Assembly (NCBI GenBank): GCA_051453625.1 | Contig: JBOZIK010000001.1 | Location: 91,407,430 to 91,471,429, forward strand | Length of the DNA stretch: 64,000 bases | From: Welwitschia mirabilis | Taxonomy: Eukaryota > Gnetophyta > Gnetopsida > Welwitschiales | Reading direction: 5' to 3' | Translations under genes and position numbers: made by a program | Shown: positions 12,467 to 25,041 of the stretch, piece after piece | How positions within the stretch are numbered: the first letter of the stretch is position 1 | How the letters are laid out: each line of letters starts with the position of its first letter | Notes under the pieces: model-generated | Databases searched by the model: none | Seen by the model: only the letters and a program-made list of their open reading frames with translations | What the model was told of the DNA's origin: nothing

Positions 12467-13899
12467 TTAGTGTTTGGAATTATATAGTAAAATGAAGTCA
12501 TTTAGTTTAAAAGGTTTCTTATGAGTATTCTCAGTAAGGTATGCTTGAGGTGTATTAACTATAGACTCAATTGATTTTCCTCTAGTATCATCAGTAAGTG
12601 CTAGTTCATTAGTCTTAATTAAGTCTATATCTTCAAAGTCATTTATGAGCTTCTTTTTTAGCATATTAAAGAATTGTATCTTTGTATCTATATTTACAAA
12701 TGATATCTCTATTACTCCATTTTTATAATAAATAAGGGCATTAAAAGTTAATAAAAATGATCTCCCTATGATAAGAGGGAGTTCATTTGGATTGTCTTTC
12801 ATTTTCTATTACTACAAGATCTACTAGGTAATAAAATTTAATAACTTATAACAAGACATCAAAAAATTACAATATTATTTTTTTTTCTTTAGTTCTTCTA
12901 ATTATGTTCTTTACTTAGTGAATAGGGCATTATATTTACTTTAGTTCATAAGTATAGTCAGTCTGTATCTATTTTTTTAGTTTCCAATACTACATGAAAT
13001 TGCTAGGGAATTAGGATCTCTAAAATTATATGAAGGTTTGTTTTAACATATATCATTTACTTATTAGGCTAAGAAGGCTCTTATTGAAATGTTTACCTTT
13101 CTCTTAACCATGTACTTATCTTTAAGAAACTTAGCATAGGATGGTATTTATTGGATGATATCCAAAAATGGAATCTTAATATTTACTTCTTTAAAGATCC
13201 TCAAGTGTTCTTCTTTAATGTATTTCTTACTTTCTGATATAAGGCATTAGGAAATGAAGATTTTTTTAATTCCTAACATTTGATTCTCTCCATGTTATTC
13301 TCTTTATCTTTTCCAATTTTAGATGTGATCTAAGGTAAGGGATCAGATGTAGGAGGGTTCTCTTTATGTGGTTGGACACATTCATTTATTTAGGTGCTAC
13401 TTTTAAGTAAGGGAGTATTAACTCTTTTTTATATTCTTTAGTTTTTAACTACTATTTATGCCCTTTAGCTTAGGAATAAATTGAGCTAGAATATTACTCT
13501 TTTATTTCTCATTAAGCATAGTCAACATGCAGGTGGTAATTCAAGAAAGTTAGTTTTCTTCTTGTTCTAGATGTTAGAGATTTTTGGCTATTTAATTACT
13601 AGTTTTAGATTCTTTATTATTTTTAACTAATTAAGAATACATAGATTTTTGTAGAACATCTACTAAAGATATATTTTAAGATTAACTGTGTGGATATAAC
13701 TATGAGGTAAATTGTTTTTCTTGTGAAGTTCTCCATGAAAATCTAGGATGATTTCTCTAATTTATACTATGAGAATCACCATAATAGAATGACGGTTTCT
13801 ATAGTTATTATTGTTATTATCCTAAAAATGTCTTCTTAGTTTACATGATATTCATCTATTTAATTATTATATTTTTATGGAGTAAACTAGATAGGAAAT
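12467..13899 (-). pseudogene. Element E: Athila-like gag tail and aspartic protease, decayed
   Basis: Read on the minus strand from 13899 downward. About 13185-13096 encodes the block that precedes protease in Athila-like Ty3/gypsy polyproteins (FLDIIQQIPSYAKFLKD-like, with some stops). Near 13020 an RDPNSLAISCSIGN-like block follows. The catalytic region near 12940 is badly eroded, with the expected DLGAS not preserved. 12802-12467 is open for 111 codons and carries the C-terminal protease signature PLIIGRSFLLTFNALI, compared with PLILGRPFLATGRALI in the family, followed by an acidic linker. Retroviral-type protease would have cut the gag-pol polyprotein in the particle. The 5' part of the same gag lies 16 kb away at 30190-31163, separated by element A. 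No RT follows. Confidence 0.75.
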
Positions 13900-15296
13900 T
13901 GTTTATTATAAATTATTGTTATTTATATAGTCAAATGTGAACATAAAATAAACTAGGTAAGAATCGAATATCATTATTTCACAAGAATATTTGTGATAAA
14001 CTTATTAAAAACAACATAATTGTTTCTATTCTATAATAAAAATTAAATAAAATATAAAATTGAGTTTGAGAGATTTGTAAACTTTAGTTGATGACATAGG
14101 AAAATGAACATGCTCTGGAGGTCTAGCTTGTCTTGTCCAATAACCTACCTTCATTCCAACAAGTTCTATAAGTTCTCAAACATAAACATCAAATCATCAA
14201 GTTGTGATGGCTTAAGGGTGATGACACAATCTCATTTGTCATAAGAGTGTTAGTAAATTCAATAATTACTTGGTCCTTAATAGCTCTTTATGAACATAGA
14301 AAGTAAATACAATTATTCTTAAGACATGTAACTTAATAGAAACTATACCCAAAAAGTAAATTTAGGGAATTCACCTAGTTTGAAAGATCATGATGATGTC
14401 ATATCATCCAACGATTAATAGTACCATGTTAATGTGCACTAGAAATCAAAGAGTAAACAACTATTTCTTGTATAAATTCATGAAATGCATTACATTGAGA
14501 GGAAAAGAAGAATCTAAAACAAACTCCTTAAACTAGCCTTAGATCAAATCTACTCCTAGGAAGGTGTTTAGAAAATCATGATGACTTGATACTCCAAGCA
14601 TTCTCACCACGTTTTTCCAACAAAAAATTATTTATAATTAGGGATTAAATCCCTTATATACATAAGGGAAGGATTGGAAAGCTTGATATGTTATGGTTGG
14701 TGGCAGTTACATTTTGGGGATTACACTTTTGAGTGAACACATTAGGAGGAGGTTACAAAATTTGTTATGTAGCATTAATGGATGATTCCTTGTCTTATTA
14801 TGAAAAAAGAAATGATAACATATCCTTTAAATTATGTAGCTACCATTGAATCTCATGTTATATGTCCTTCGTGTCATTATTCTTGTTACTATCACATGTC
14901 ACTACAATGTGTTATTTTACATCTCTGCCATGTCTTATCAAGGTTGATAATTATTTTTTATCTAATTTTTGATAAAGTTCATAAGCTAAATGTGGTGAAT
15001 TTTTCATAAATATGTAAGAACATGGCTTTGAACTTACTCTACATTGAGAGATCTATGGCACTAATGATCTAGGTGGTGGCACTAGCATTTTCTATTAGAT
15101 TTTCTTCAATTTTCTGCATATCTTTTAAAAGGAATTAATTAACCTAAAAATGTTATGGAAATTTTCATAATTTATGAAATTTTATAAAAAAGGATTGAAG
15201 ACATAATTTTATGATAAAACAACTATTTTAATATCTTTGACTATGCTAAATTAGTTAATTATACTTGGTCTGGATGTCAATTTTTGCATGTTAATG
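13900..15296 (-). repeat. Element A 3' LTR (left copy)
   Basis: It starts TG at 13900 and ends near 15296 at the phrase TTTTTGCATGTTAA. It aligns through its whole length with the split right copy, including GCACTAGAAA, TTAGGAGGAGGTT and CCTAAAAATGTTATG. Its last 100 bp also resemble the LTR ends of D at 44541 and 50695. The 75-codon frame at 14782-15009 lies within it and is not a gene. Confidence 0.85.
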
Positions 15297-17339
15297 CACC
15301 TTCTAACTAGACTTTTGTTGGACTCTTAGAAAAAGACATGAAAAAGTTATTTAAGGGGAAAAATACTCAAGTATGAAAAATAATACATGTTTTGAAAATT
15401 TTTAACCAATTCTGGAAATAAGGCATCAAAATTAAAAAAAAAGTCTAAAAAATGGATGTGATATCCCCTAGTCAAAATTAAATTTTATCCTCAAAGTTCT
15501 AAAAGACATAAAATTTTATACAACATTTGATAATATTCTAAAAATCAAGTTTTTTATTACATGGCTTTTTAACACTATAATCTAGAAAATCATTTGATAT
15601 CAGCAGTTTAATTTTTTAAAAAACTATAATGTAAGAAACTTTAAATTAACATGCAAACCCCACTTAAAAAAAACTACAATGCAATCCATAAGAAAATGCA
15701 AAAAGAGAGATATTCTTAGAAATAATGATCAATCACTTGCTTTACAAACAAAGATTTTTTTGAAGGTGAGGAAAATGGGATTGAGGTAAAAATGAAAGTA
15801 AAATGTGATGATAGCTAATGTATTATAGTCAATTTCTAGAAAATTTTAATAGAAACTAAAAATCTAAAAAGAATACAAATGAGATGGGTCATGTTGCAAA
15901 AGATTTTAAAGGTGGAAACTAGAAAATAGACGGCAACCAATAAAGACTACTAATGGTATTGGTTATTTGGGGATTCTATAGGTGAAATTTAAGAAAATGT
16001 TTTATTAGCCAAAATCATAGTGTTATAGGAGAAATTTCATAGTTAATGGAATGAATAGAATAATGATAGAATGAAAATATATACCACATGATAAAAAATT
16101 ATTACAACTAGAGTTTTTACTTACAACACATGATAGTGGAATTAAACACTACTCTAAACAACCTATGAATGCAAAAGATAAAATGCCTAAAAAAAAGGCC
16201 ACTTTATTAAAATTTTTGAGAATTTTACATTTATGAAAATAATCACAATGTCAAACAAACAAGACATCCTCTAAGTAAACCTATAGAAATCTAAAAATTA
16301 ATAAGCAAGTTTTTAAGTACATAAGTTTACAAAAGTAATCACATAAGTATCTTCAAATCCCACTTTTTCTTTCCAATTTTTACCTTTTCTATAATCACAT
16401 ATATTCCTTGTTTAAGCATTTATATTAATTTAAACATTGAGTGCTATGACATCTTCATATAATAGACTTAAACATGTTATTTTGTAAAGAAGTTAGTGTT
16501 GCATTACTAGTGAACATCTATATTTCTAATGTAGTTAACCATGTCATAAATAGATTGTTAGAGATGCATTACAAATTAGCATAGTAGCCTCGATGTAGTT
16601 AACTAAACCTAATTAATTAATTGTTCTTATGGAGGAGGGATTTTTTTTAATGTTATTATTCTTCTCATTTTTAATATTTTTTTAATGCACATAAGAAGGG
16701 TCATTGATTCATTATCCTAATTAACAAAGATCTTGTTCCCATAAAATGCTTGAAAATAAGGAACATAATATGAAGGTATATTCCACCTTTTTCAACCATA
16801 TTTTATAAATTTGAGACCTTACGTAAAACAAACCTTAACAAGATAACTTAGAAACAAATAAAAGATTTTCTTGAAAAATATAAGTAAACTTAAATTCTAC
16901 CTAACTTATATTGATAAGGTGACCACTTATTAATAGTTTATGCATTAAGGGCTATCAACCAAGGCCATCAAGTCTTATGAATTCATAGATGAATAAAAGG
17001 ATAGTATGATTTGTGAGTTTTATTAGGTAGTGCTAAAGTAAAAGGAGTGGATGATAAAGTTTAAAATGAGGCTAATTTATTCTATGCTATGGATGGTATT
17101 TGTGATTTCCTAAATGAAAAAGTTTAAGGCAATGTTTGTATAAGTGTAGTGCTCTAGTGGTTTTAAGCTAGAAGAATCATCAAGTAATAATATTTTTAAA
17201 GTTTTTATCTTTTTTTATTCTAATTTTAATTTAAAATAAAAATCTAATTCAAAAAAATCTAATATAAAATCATGTAGTAAAACAAAAAATTTTCAAATTG
17301 ATTTTTCAAGATCATACATTTATGAAGGCTTAAAAGTAT
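15297..17339 (-). other. Element A 3' non-coding region
   Basis: Purine tract and long AT-rich untranslated sequence. Blocks near 16500-16620 (CTAATGTAGTTAACCATGTC) and 16760-16830 recur in D (45340-45680) and, in opposite orientation, in F (63400-63670). They are therefore a shared element region, not host DNA. No ORF is present. Confidence 0.65.
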
Positions 17340-17640
17340 GAAAATGAAGGTTGGATGATTCAAAACTCTACGAAGCATTCTGACTTGGGAGAGAATCCAT
17401 GTAACTTTTTATACATGATTCCATAAAGTATAAAAGAATATTAAAACGAAAAGTAAATTTTATGCATTCAAAGTTAGAAATAGTACATCTTTTAGCTTGT
17501 TTATGGTTGTTTAACAACTCATTCATGAGATTATTTTGAGATGAAGACAAAGCTAAATTGAAGACTACTTGATTAGGTGAATGTTGATTAAGAAAATTAT
17601 TAGAATATGACTCTAATACTAAACAAGATTTGTCTTATTC
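17340..17640 (-). pseudogene. Element A: protease-to-RT linker fragment (Athila type)
   Basis: The minus-strand open segment includes LLNNHKQAKRCTISNFECI. In Athila-like pol the stretch between protease and RT has the form LL.VL..HK.AIGWTIADL.GI, which this matches in order and spacing. A homologous segment is at 62640-62815 in F (VLNNHK then AKRWTTANFKYI). In both copies the similarity to pol stops soon afterwards and shared 3' non-coding sequence begins, as if RT, RNase H and integrase had been deleted in a common ancestor. Confidence 0.6.
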
Positions 17641-17699
17641 ATTGAGGCTTGTGTCTTAAAAGATAAAAATGAAAATAAAATAGTTGGCTTAAGAAGTTA

Positions 17700-19300
17700 T
17701 TATAAAAGAGGTTCTTCATAGGATGGATTTTGTATTGGCTCTTTTCTAATATTATTCTCTTTATTAAGATTGCTAAGGGGTTTCTCTCACGTAGTTATGT
17801 AAGTGACAATGATTGTATTTGAAATAAAAATTATTTTTTAATATTATCCTTCTCATTAGTGTCACTTACCGATTCATCCTTTATTGTGTAACTTTCTAAG
17901 GTATATCCTTACTCAAATGGTTTCTTGTCTTTTAAAGATTTCTTATCCTCTGATATCTTTGATCCTCTACCATAAAGTAGAGCCTTTTTGTAAATAATTA
18001 ATGATTCTCTAGTGCATTCTTCAACTCAATATCCTTATGGATTTTTTCATTATTTTCTTGCTCATTCCTAAAGAATATAGCTTGGATATCATCAATTTCC
18101 TATTATCAATTAAGCTTTTAGGATTTCTAGGATTAGGTTCATGAAATGTAATAAGGTTTACCTCTTATTATTGATTAATTTCACATTTATTATTAAGCTT
18201 ACTATGATTTAAAGAAGAGATAATTTATTAGAGAATTTGAGTGTTGGTTTGGATGAATTGTTTGAGATTTTTTATGATTTGCTTATGAGATTTAATGATT
18301 TCTTCAATGTTTTCTTAGACAGCACTTTCTTAAAAATTCTCTAGAATATCTTTTAAGGATTTTGAAGAGGATTGTTGAGTGTAGGAAGTTGAAGGATACT
18401 GATCAAATGATAAATAATATGGAAAGAAGATGAAGGATGATGATTATGAGGGATGGTGGAAGGCATAGGATCAAACTACTCTTGTAGAAAAATAAGGCTT
18501 TTGAAACTCAGGGTAAGGAGATTGATCTATATGTGGATGGAGTTCTAAGGTTTTAAGATATCCTTTAAAGGTTTTCTTAGTGTTAGAAGAATCTCAGGGT
18601 TTAAAAGGGTAAGAACTATTGTATTCTCATTGAAGGTAGTCCCCTAAAGATTTCTTAGGTTGAAAATAATATCCTATAATTTTTTTTAGGTTGAACATGA
18701 TTAGGCGTGTTGTAGAAATTTTCATTATTTCAATAGACAAATTAGAGTTTCAAACATATTTCCTATAACCTACCAAATTGTTTATATGTCCAACCCATGT
18801 TTAGTTTCAAAAAATGGTTTTTAAAATTCACTATAGGGTTATGTTTTTGTAACTTTTTGAGGTTTTAGAGGAGGCCTGATATCAGAAAGGGTTCAAGAGG
18901 TCTAAAGAAGGTTCAAAGAATAGTTTAAAAGGTTTCTGAGTAAAAAAGGCTAGTAGTATCAGTTAGGTCTACCAGTGACACTAGTTATTTGAGGACAAAA
19001 GGTTTGAAACAAGAGGTAGATTACATTTTAGGCTACACAAAATGTTTTAAATTATAGGTTACAAAAAATACATAGTGAAAAATGCAACGATAATGAGATG
19101 AAATAAAATAGTACCAAGAGAAAAACCCTAAACAATTTTTTCTTTATATAATTTTAATAGAAACTCTAAAACATAATAATAATAGAATCTACCTACTAAA
19201 TTAAACTTAGAAATAACCAAAAAACTAAATAAAAATATAATTTCATATTATTTTTTAATGCTTCATTTTTTTAATCCTCTTTGGGGTTGTGACATATAGA
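17700..19300 (-). pseudogene. Element A: gag C-terminal tail remnant
   Basis: The minus strand at about 18700-18100 gives an acidic, Pro/Tyr/Ser-rich stretch (HPHIDQSPYPEFQKPYFST) followed by a Gln/Asn-rich, heptad-like stretch (IIKNLKQFIQTNTQ). This is the usual look of the tail of Athila-type gag after the capsid. A convincing capsid core is not seen. Several Gln/Arg codons have become stops. Confidence 0.45.
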
Positions 19301-19386
19301 AAACTTAGTAGATCTATAACACAAAATAGCAGATATAAAAATATGTTTTATGTTAGAGTAGAAAAATTAAACTCAACTCAAAATCA

Positions 19387-19507
19387 TATTAGTTTGGATA
19401 TCACTAAAAAAGGAGCAGTACCGACTACTAGAGGAAAAACAAACACTCAAAAGAAAATGAAAGGATCAGTTCAAGTTTCACTAGAAAAGAATTAGGACCA
19501 ACCATTG
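19387..19507 (-). repeat. Element A leader: two copies of a conserved motif
   Basis: On the minus strand, 19507-19463 and 19432-19387 each read approximately GGTTGGTACT, then a short spacer, then CTAGTGATAYCYAA. The copies are about 77 bp apart and follow the PBS. The same pair is present in D and F. Confidence 0.7.
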
Positions 19508-19576
19508 AGAAAATAAAAACTAAAAAATTGCAAAAAGAAAAAATTATGAGACTTTCAAAAATCTACTATATTAATA

Positions 19577-19594
19577 TCCTCAGCAATAGTACCA
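19577..19594 (-). promoter_or_regulatory. Primer-binding site of element A (decayed)
   Basis: The minus strand reads TGGTACTATTGCTGAGGA. This is TGGCGCCGTTGC-type PBS sequence, typical of Athila/Tat gypsy elements, changed by transitions at two CpG pairs. It lies six bases from the LTR edge at 19601. Confidence 0.8.
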
Positions 19595-19600
19595 AAAATA

Positions 19601-20109
19601 TATTTGATATCAATTACTATTATTTGTTAGAGTAAAATGAGAATATTAAATAAACGAGGTAAGGACTTAGTATCATTTTTCATAGGAATTTTTATAATAA
19701 ACTTACTAAAAATGACATAATAGTTTTTATCTTGTAATAAAAATTAAATCAAATTTGATAGATTAGCAAACTTCAATTGGTAAATAAGAAAGCAAACATG
19801 CTGTAGAGGTCAATCTTGGCTTTTCCAATTGTTCAACTTTACTTCTATGATTTCTTGTAATTCTTAAAACATAAACTTCAAATCATCAAGTCATGATGGC
19901 TTGGCATGATAACATAATCTCATTTACCACATGAGTGTTAGTGAATTCAATATTCAATTAGTCCTTCATAGTCCTTTATAAACATAAAAAGTAAGTGCAA
20001 TTATCCTTGAGATCTATAACATAATAGTGATTATAACCAAAAGCTAAGTTTAGAGAATTCACTTGGTTTAAAATATATTTATCATATAGTCTTAACTAAG
20101 GATTAATAA
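19601..20109 (-). repeat. Element A 5' LTR, piece 1 of 3
   Basis: It begins TA (decayed TG) at 19601 and matches 13900-14415. It is cut at 20109 by element B. Confidence 0.85.
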
Positions 20110-20377
20110 TGTTGGTTATGTTTGGCATAAGTAATGTCAACATTTTATTTCTTAGAAAACATTAGAAAAGGAGAGAAATTATCAAAAAGAAAAATAAGTT
20201 ATATGTCTAATTTAACATGAGTAATTCCTTAGTTTAAGGAATTGGTTGAGCTAAAGTCTATATTTGTGAATTGGTTTGGGATATGTAAGATATATAAGGG
20301 AAAATTGGAGTGATTTGAAGAAGAAGGTTATCAAAGCATCATGTACATATATAAATAAATAAATAAATAAATATAAA

Positions 20378-20408
<31 letters not shown>

Positions 20409-20612
20409 TTCTAGAACTAATAAAAATCATGCCTCATTGTAGGCCCCAACTTGGCTTGGGATGATGGCCACAATGATTTTAATTAGTTTATCATTCTTTA
20501 CTTTGTGCATGATGTTTTATTTTATGCATTATTTATTTATTGATTTTTAAGATATTAATTGTGGGTGCTTATCTCTGCGTCCCATTTGCCTACTAGGTTT
20601 CAAAACCCAACA
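20110..20612 (+). repeat. 5' LTR of element B
   Basis: 503 bp, TG...CA. It carries an AAAT/AT microsatellite at about 20350-20407 that is not conserved in the partner LTR. A phrase ATATATAAGGGAAAATTGG near 20290 may be the promoter region. Confidence 0.85.
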
Positions 20613-20613
20613 A

Positions 20614-20625
20614 TGGTATCAAAGC
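20614..20625 (+). promoter_or_regulatory. Primer-binding site of element B (tRNA-iMet type)
   Basis: TGGTATCAAAGC begins two bases after the LTR end. A phrase containing GAAGGATCTTTGTTYATAG is directly duplicated just downstream (about 20632-20712). Confidence 0.85.
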
Positions 20626-20966
20626 ATACGTGAAGGATCTTTGTTTATAGCAAATGCTTCTTATACTTTAAGCATACACGAAGGATCTTTGTTCATAGTA
20701 AATGCTTCTTATACTATAATCAAATCATCTGTAAAAGGAATTTAAGGTATTCAATGAAAATAATGCTGGAAAGAGTTGTAGCAATTTGTTGATCAATCAA
20801 TCACTCAATCCCCTAGAATGGTGAAATTTGAAGAAGACAAAAGATGGATTATTAAAGGCAATTAAACATTTGAAATCATCATGCACTTTGCAAAGCAATT
20901 AGTGAAACCATCTATAACTTCATTTATGCTAAGTTTCATTAAAGAACAATTGTGTTAGTGAACTTA

Positions 20967-21720
20967 GCCTTTTTTTTTTTTTCCGTTCTAGAAAATGCAG
21001 TCTCTCTATTTTATATGCCTTAGTTCCGGATCCATATGTTATTTTCTATTTTTAATGATTTTTTGAAGACTCCGCAAAAATAAAAGTGATGAATCTAACC
21101 ATAAATGCACAGGGTTTGCAAAAGTTCTCACACTCAAAATATACAAAGAATTACCATGGAAGCTTTCATTTGGCTAAAAAAATGGTTGAAATGATGACCC
21201 AAAAACCTACGTGGAGGTGTGTTTTATAGGAGTTTAGGGGAAGAAAGGAAGCCGGTGTTGAACATTGTGAATTAGAATTAAGAGATTCAGCTCCTTCTGG
21301 GGCCTCATTCTCATCTTTATCAGATGGAGTATTCACTTCTTGGGACATAACTTTGATGCTTCATGCATTCTTAGGATTTTCCGTAGTCCAAAACATTCAT
21401 TAACATTACGATTTTCAAATATCTGGTGGTTCTTCTTGTATGAATAACATTAGGATTTTCAAGACCAAGCCTTCATTTATTAAGAGAGGAATTCTGGAAG
21501 CAGCCCCAGCATTTCTTTCATCAATGGATTTAAAGGCCCTCTTGGAAGTTCTTGATAAAATCTAGAACGCAAACTGAAAGTGAATTCAGGAGACAAACGT
21601 CTTTGCATACTTGGATTTACGATATTATTGACTTTTTCCATTTCTTACATGGCATTTGTTTCATTAAATGCTTCTCTCCATTTCTTAAATTTTATTGGTA
21701 AATTATTTCTTACCCAAAAA
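20967..21720 (-). pseudogene. Gene-like insert in element B, possible processed pseudogene
   Basis: This block is less AT-rich than its surroundings. Its plus-strand left edge is a run of about 15 T, that is, a poly(A) tail if read on the minus strand. On the minus strand about 21560-21485 reads ELPRGPLNPLMKEMLGLLPEF and 21348-21166 is an open 60-codon frame starting MSQEVNTPSDKDENEAPEG. These are in different frames and separated by stops. The features fit a retroposed or captured host transcript in antisense to element B. I do not recognise the parent gene. A plain non-coding element spacer is the alternative. Confidence 0.4.
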
Positions 21721-22225
21721 AAAAATGTTTCAAATTAGAAATGTCTGCCTTATCAGCTGCCAATGTGAGGACAAGGTAAAAGTTGTGTTCTTGTTTGTGT
21801 ATTATTCCTATTACCTTAATGTGATAATGTTCATTGTAAATGTGGCGTAGAATTTGAAGAAAGAACCTAGATCCCCTTTCAAATTACATTTTTTAAGCTT
21901 TTTGTAGTATGTAGCTTGAAATAGGAATAAGGCATGCTAATTCTAGTTGTTCTACTTGATGGCGGTAATCCACTCCAAAGGAAAGAGAGTGAAGTAAAGG
22001 GTAGAGGAAAAAGCCCTTGCAACCATGTGATTTGAGTTATGAAAATATTATCAAAAGAGGAGATGTGAAAAATATTCTAAGTTACCCTCAAGAATTGTTA
22101 GGAGTATGTATCTAGACTTATGATATATTGGGATGAATTCTTGTAAAATGTATTGCATGAAATGGAACAATGCATATATCAAAGGTGGGGGTGTTTCAAA
22201 ATTTAAAATATTGTCATTAAGGGGA
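21721..22225 (+). other. Element B 3' internal region and purine tract
   Basis: AT-rich with no coding remnant. It ends in GGTGGGGGTG (about 22183) and the tract ATTAAGGGGA directly before the 3' LTR, typical of plus-strand priming sites. Confidence 0.6.
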
Positions 22226-22684
22226 TGGTTATTATTTATGTTTGACATAAGTAATGCCAATATTTTGTTTCCTGGAAAATATTAGAAAAGATGAAAAAAT
22301 ATCAAAAATAAAAATAAGTCATATGTCTAATTTACCATGAGTATTTCCTTATGATTAAGTTAAAGTCTATACCTGTGAATTATTTTGGGATATGTGAGAT
22401 ATATAAGGGGAAATTGGAGTGATTTGGGAAAGAAGGTTATCAAAGCATCTTGTATGTATGTATGTATATATGTATCTATCCCTTCTAGAACTAATAAAAA
22501 TCATACCTCATTAGGCCCCAACCTGGCTTGGGATAGGGACCACTATGATTTTAATTAGTTTATCCTTCTTTAATTTATGCATGATGCTTTATCTTATGCA
22601 TTATTTATTTATTAGTTTTTAAGATATTAATTGTGGGTGTTTATCTTTATGTTCCATCTACGCATTGGGTTTCAAAACCGAACG
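22226..22684 (+). repeat. 3' LTR of element B
   Basis: It matches 20110-20612, including TGGCTTGGGATRR and ATTAATTGTGGGTG. It holds a TGTA-repeat (about 22453-22476) where the other LTR has AAAT/AT repeats. Confidence 0.85.
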
Positions 22685-23490
22685 ATAGTACCATATTAAT
22701 GTGCACTAGAAAAATTAAAGAATGAATAATTATTCCTTGTATTAATTCAAGAAATACATTACATTAAGAGGAGAATATGTAAATCAAACAAACTCCTCAA
22801 ACTAGCCTTGAATCAAGTCCACTCCCAAGAGAGGTGCTTAAAAAGCGAAAATGTCCTGATGCTCTAAGTATTCCCACCACATTTTACCAATCAAAGATTG
22901 TTTATAATGAGGGCTTAAGGCCCTTTTATAAATGATGGAATGCTTGGAAAGCTTTGACATGTTTTGATTGGTGGCAATTACATGAGGGGGGCTATACTTT
23001 TGGGTTGTCACATTAGGAGGAGGTTGTAAAATTTGTCTTGCAGACTTAATGGATGATTCTCTATCTTCTTATAAAAAGAGGTGATGACATGTCCTTTAAA
23101 TGATGATGCAGTTACCACTAGATGCCATTCCATCTATCCTCCATGTTATTATGCTCACTATTACCAAATGCTACTATGCATGTTATTTTATGCCTCTACC
23201 ACATGTCATCAAGGTTGAAAATTATTTCTAATCTAATTTTTGACAAAACCCACAAGTTGAACATGATGAATTTCTTATAAAGATGTAATAATATAGCTTT
23301 GAACTTATTCTACCCTAAAAGACTAGCAGTGTCAGTAACCTAAATAGGGCATTAGCATTTTTTGTTGGATTTTCTTTAATTTTTGGTAGGTCTTTCAGAA
23401 GGCATTAATTAACCTAAAAATGTTATGTGAAAGTTCATAATTTCTAAGTTTTGTCAAAAAGGTCAAAAACATAATGTTATGATAAAAGAA
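22685..23490 (-). repeat. Element A 5' LTR, piece 2 of 3
   Basis: It resumes the match to the left LTR (14416-15220) immediately after element B. It stops at GATAAAAGAA, where element C begins. Confidence 0.85.
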
Positions 23491-25041
23491 GGTTAGGGTA
23501 CATATCATGTGCTTTTTGTCTTTTATTAATCATCTTCAAATAAAACTTGTAATCTTAGTATCTAATCCACACAAAACATATTAGCATAGGAAGCCATCTC
23601 AAATATTATACTATAAAGAGGAATTCTAAGTTAAAAAAGAAATTAGAACAATTTTCTATTTAATTTCAAAATAACAAACAAATGACAATGCAATCCTAAA
23701 TATAATGCAAGAATGTAGTGTGATTCTAAATGAAATTTAATAACCAAATTAACTAATGTATTTATCACTTGGATTGATCCTTATAATTTGTATTAATTAC
23801 AAGTTAATATCACTTTAGTTTTAATCAACATAGACTATAAAGAAGATAAGATAAAAAGTAATAGAACAAAATAATCTTTTTATTCATCAAAATGCTCTTA
23901 TGTTAGCTTTCAAAAAAGTCAATTGTTAATGAAGGAAACATAGCCCAACACCAAGGTAAGCTCCTCTCTTAGAATAGATAGATCACTTGCTTAATTGAAC
24001 TCTAAATCATCACAAGAATAATCAATGCATGAAAGATGAAAAATGGGAAATCTAAGCGTGGTTTTTATAATTTTAGTTTGATAGTTTAGATCATTAATAA
24101 ATAGTAATAAATCAAGAGTAATCATATCACTAATTTTGTAATGGATGAGATACCTTTTAGATTCATTAGAGTTATCATCCTCTTAGGTGTTATCTAGATA
24201 ATTAGGTGGGCAATATGTGATCTTTTTATCTAACAACTAACTATCCTCTACATGTCTCCTTGGTGTACTGCCTGAGTGTTGTCCATTTCATGTTGTCTAG
24301 GCGACCAAGTGAGTAACTATTAGTAAAGAAATTAATTTTCTATTTATGTATATTATTTATTATTTTCCATGTTTTGTTTAGCTGACTAGGTGGATGACAG
24401 CTATAGTAACTACTATAGTAGCTCTACTATAGTAAATTTGCTATAGTAACTTGATGTTATCCTAGTTATCATTCGTATGACCANNNNNNNNNNNNNNNNN
24501 NNNNNNNNNNNNNNNNNNNNNNNNTACTATATTAACTTACTACAGTAGCATGCTATAGTAACCTAGTGTGATCCTCAAAGTTTTGTTTAGATGATCAGGT
24601 GAATGACAACTATAGTAAATGCTACAATAACCCATTACAGTATGCTACTATAGTAACTATGCTATAATAAACTGCTCTAGATGGTGAACTTTTCTCATCC
24701 AAATCATCTCTATTCATCATCTCTTAGTCTAAGATCGACTTCTCAAGTTCCAAAGAATAATTCAAGATCATCCAATTTGATCATATCAATCCCTATTGAG
24801 CATCACGATGATAGTTAAAATCATCTTAACAAAATCAATTTCATTGTTGTCTCCTTATCTGGATATCATAACTCTATTATAAGAACCTTAAATGGTACAT
24901 GTCTAAAAAATCGTCCATTTATCCTTTCTTGTTTATTGCAATGGCTAATCACTTTAGTCTCATTTGATCAAAAAATTACTTAAACAGACCTAAAACAAAA
25001 TTTAAATATGATGTTAAGTATGGTCAATTTGGCTCATAACA
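23491..25041 (-). repeat. Element C 3' LTR (left copy)
   Basis: About 1.55 kb including a 41-base gap at 24484-24524. It matches 28530-30105, with shared blocks around TAGTCTAAGATYGACTTCTCA and CCCTATTGAGCATCA. Confidence 0.85.
24385..24680. repeat. Array of short palindromic CTATAGTAAC repeats in LTR of C
   Basis: Many copies of (G)CTAYAGTAAC and its palindromic form ACTATAGT occur between phrases CAGGTGRATGACA. The array continues on both sides of the gap 24484-24524 and has a counterpart at 29415-29700. The repeat probably caused the gap. Confidence 0.85.

Larger units (their letters stand above)
20110..22684 (+). mobile_element. Element B: LTR element nested in the LTR of A
   Basis: Direct LTRs at 20110-20612 and 22226-22684 enclose about 1.6 kb. 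The 5' LTR ends CCCAACA and is followed by TGGTATCAAAGC (initiator-Met PBS). The 3' LTR is preceded by ATTAAGGGGA. Flanks AATAA (20105-20109) and GATAG (22684-22688) bracket it, and the uninterrupted copy of this site at 14415 reads AATAG, so they are a decayed 5-bp duplication. The end of the 3' LTR is uncertain by one base. There is no gag-pol. The middle holds a block unlike its surroundings (20967-21720). Confidence 0.88.
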
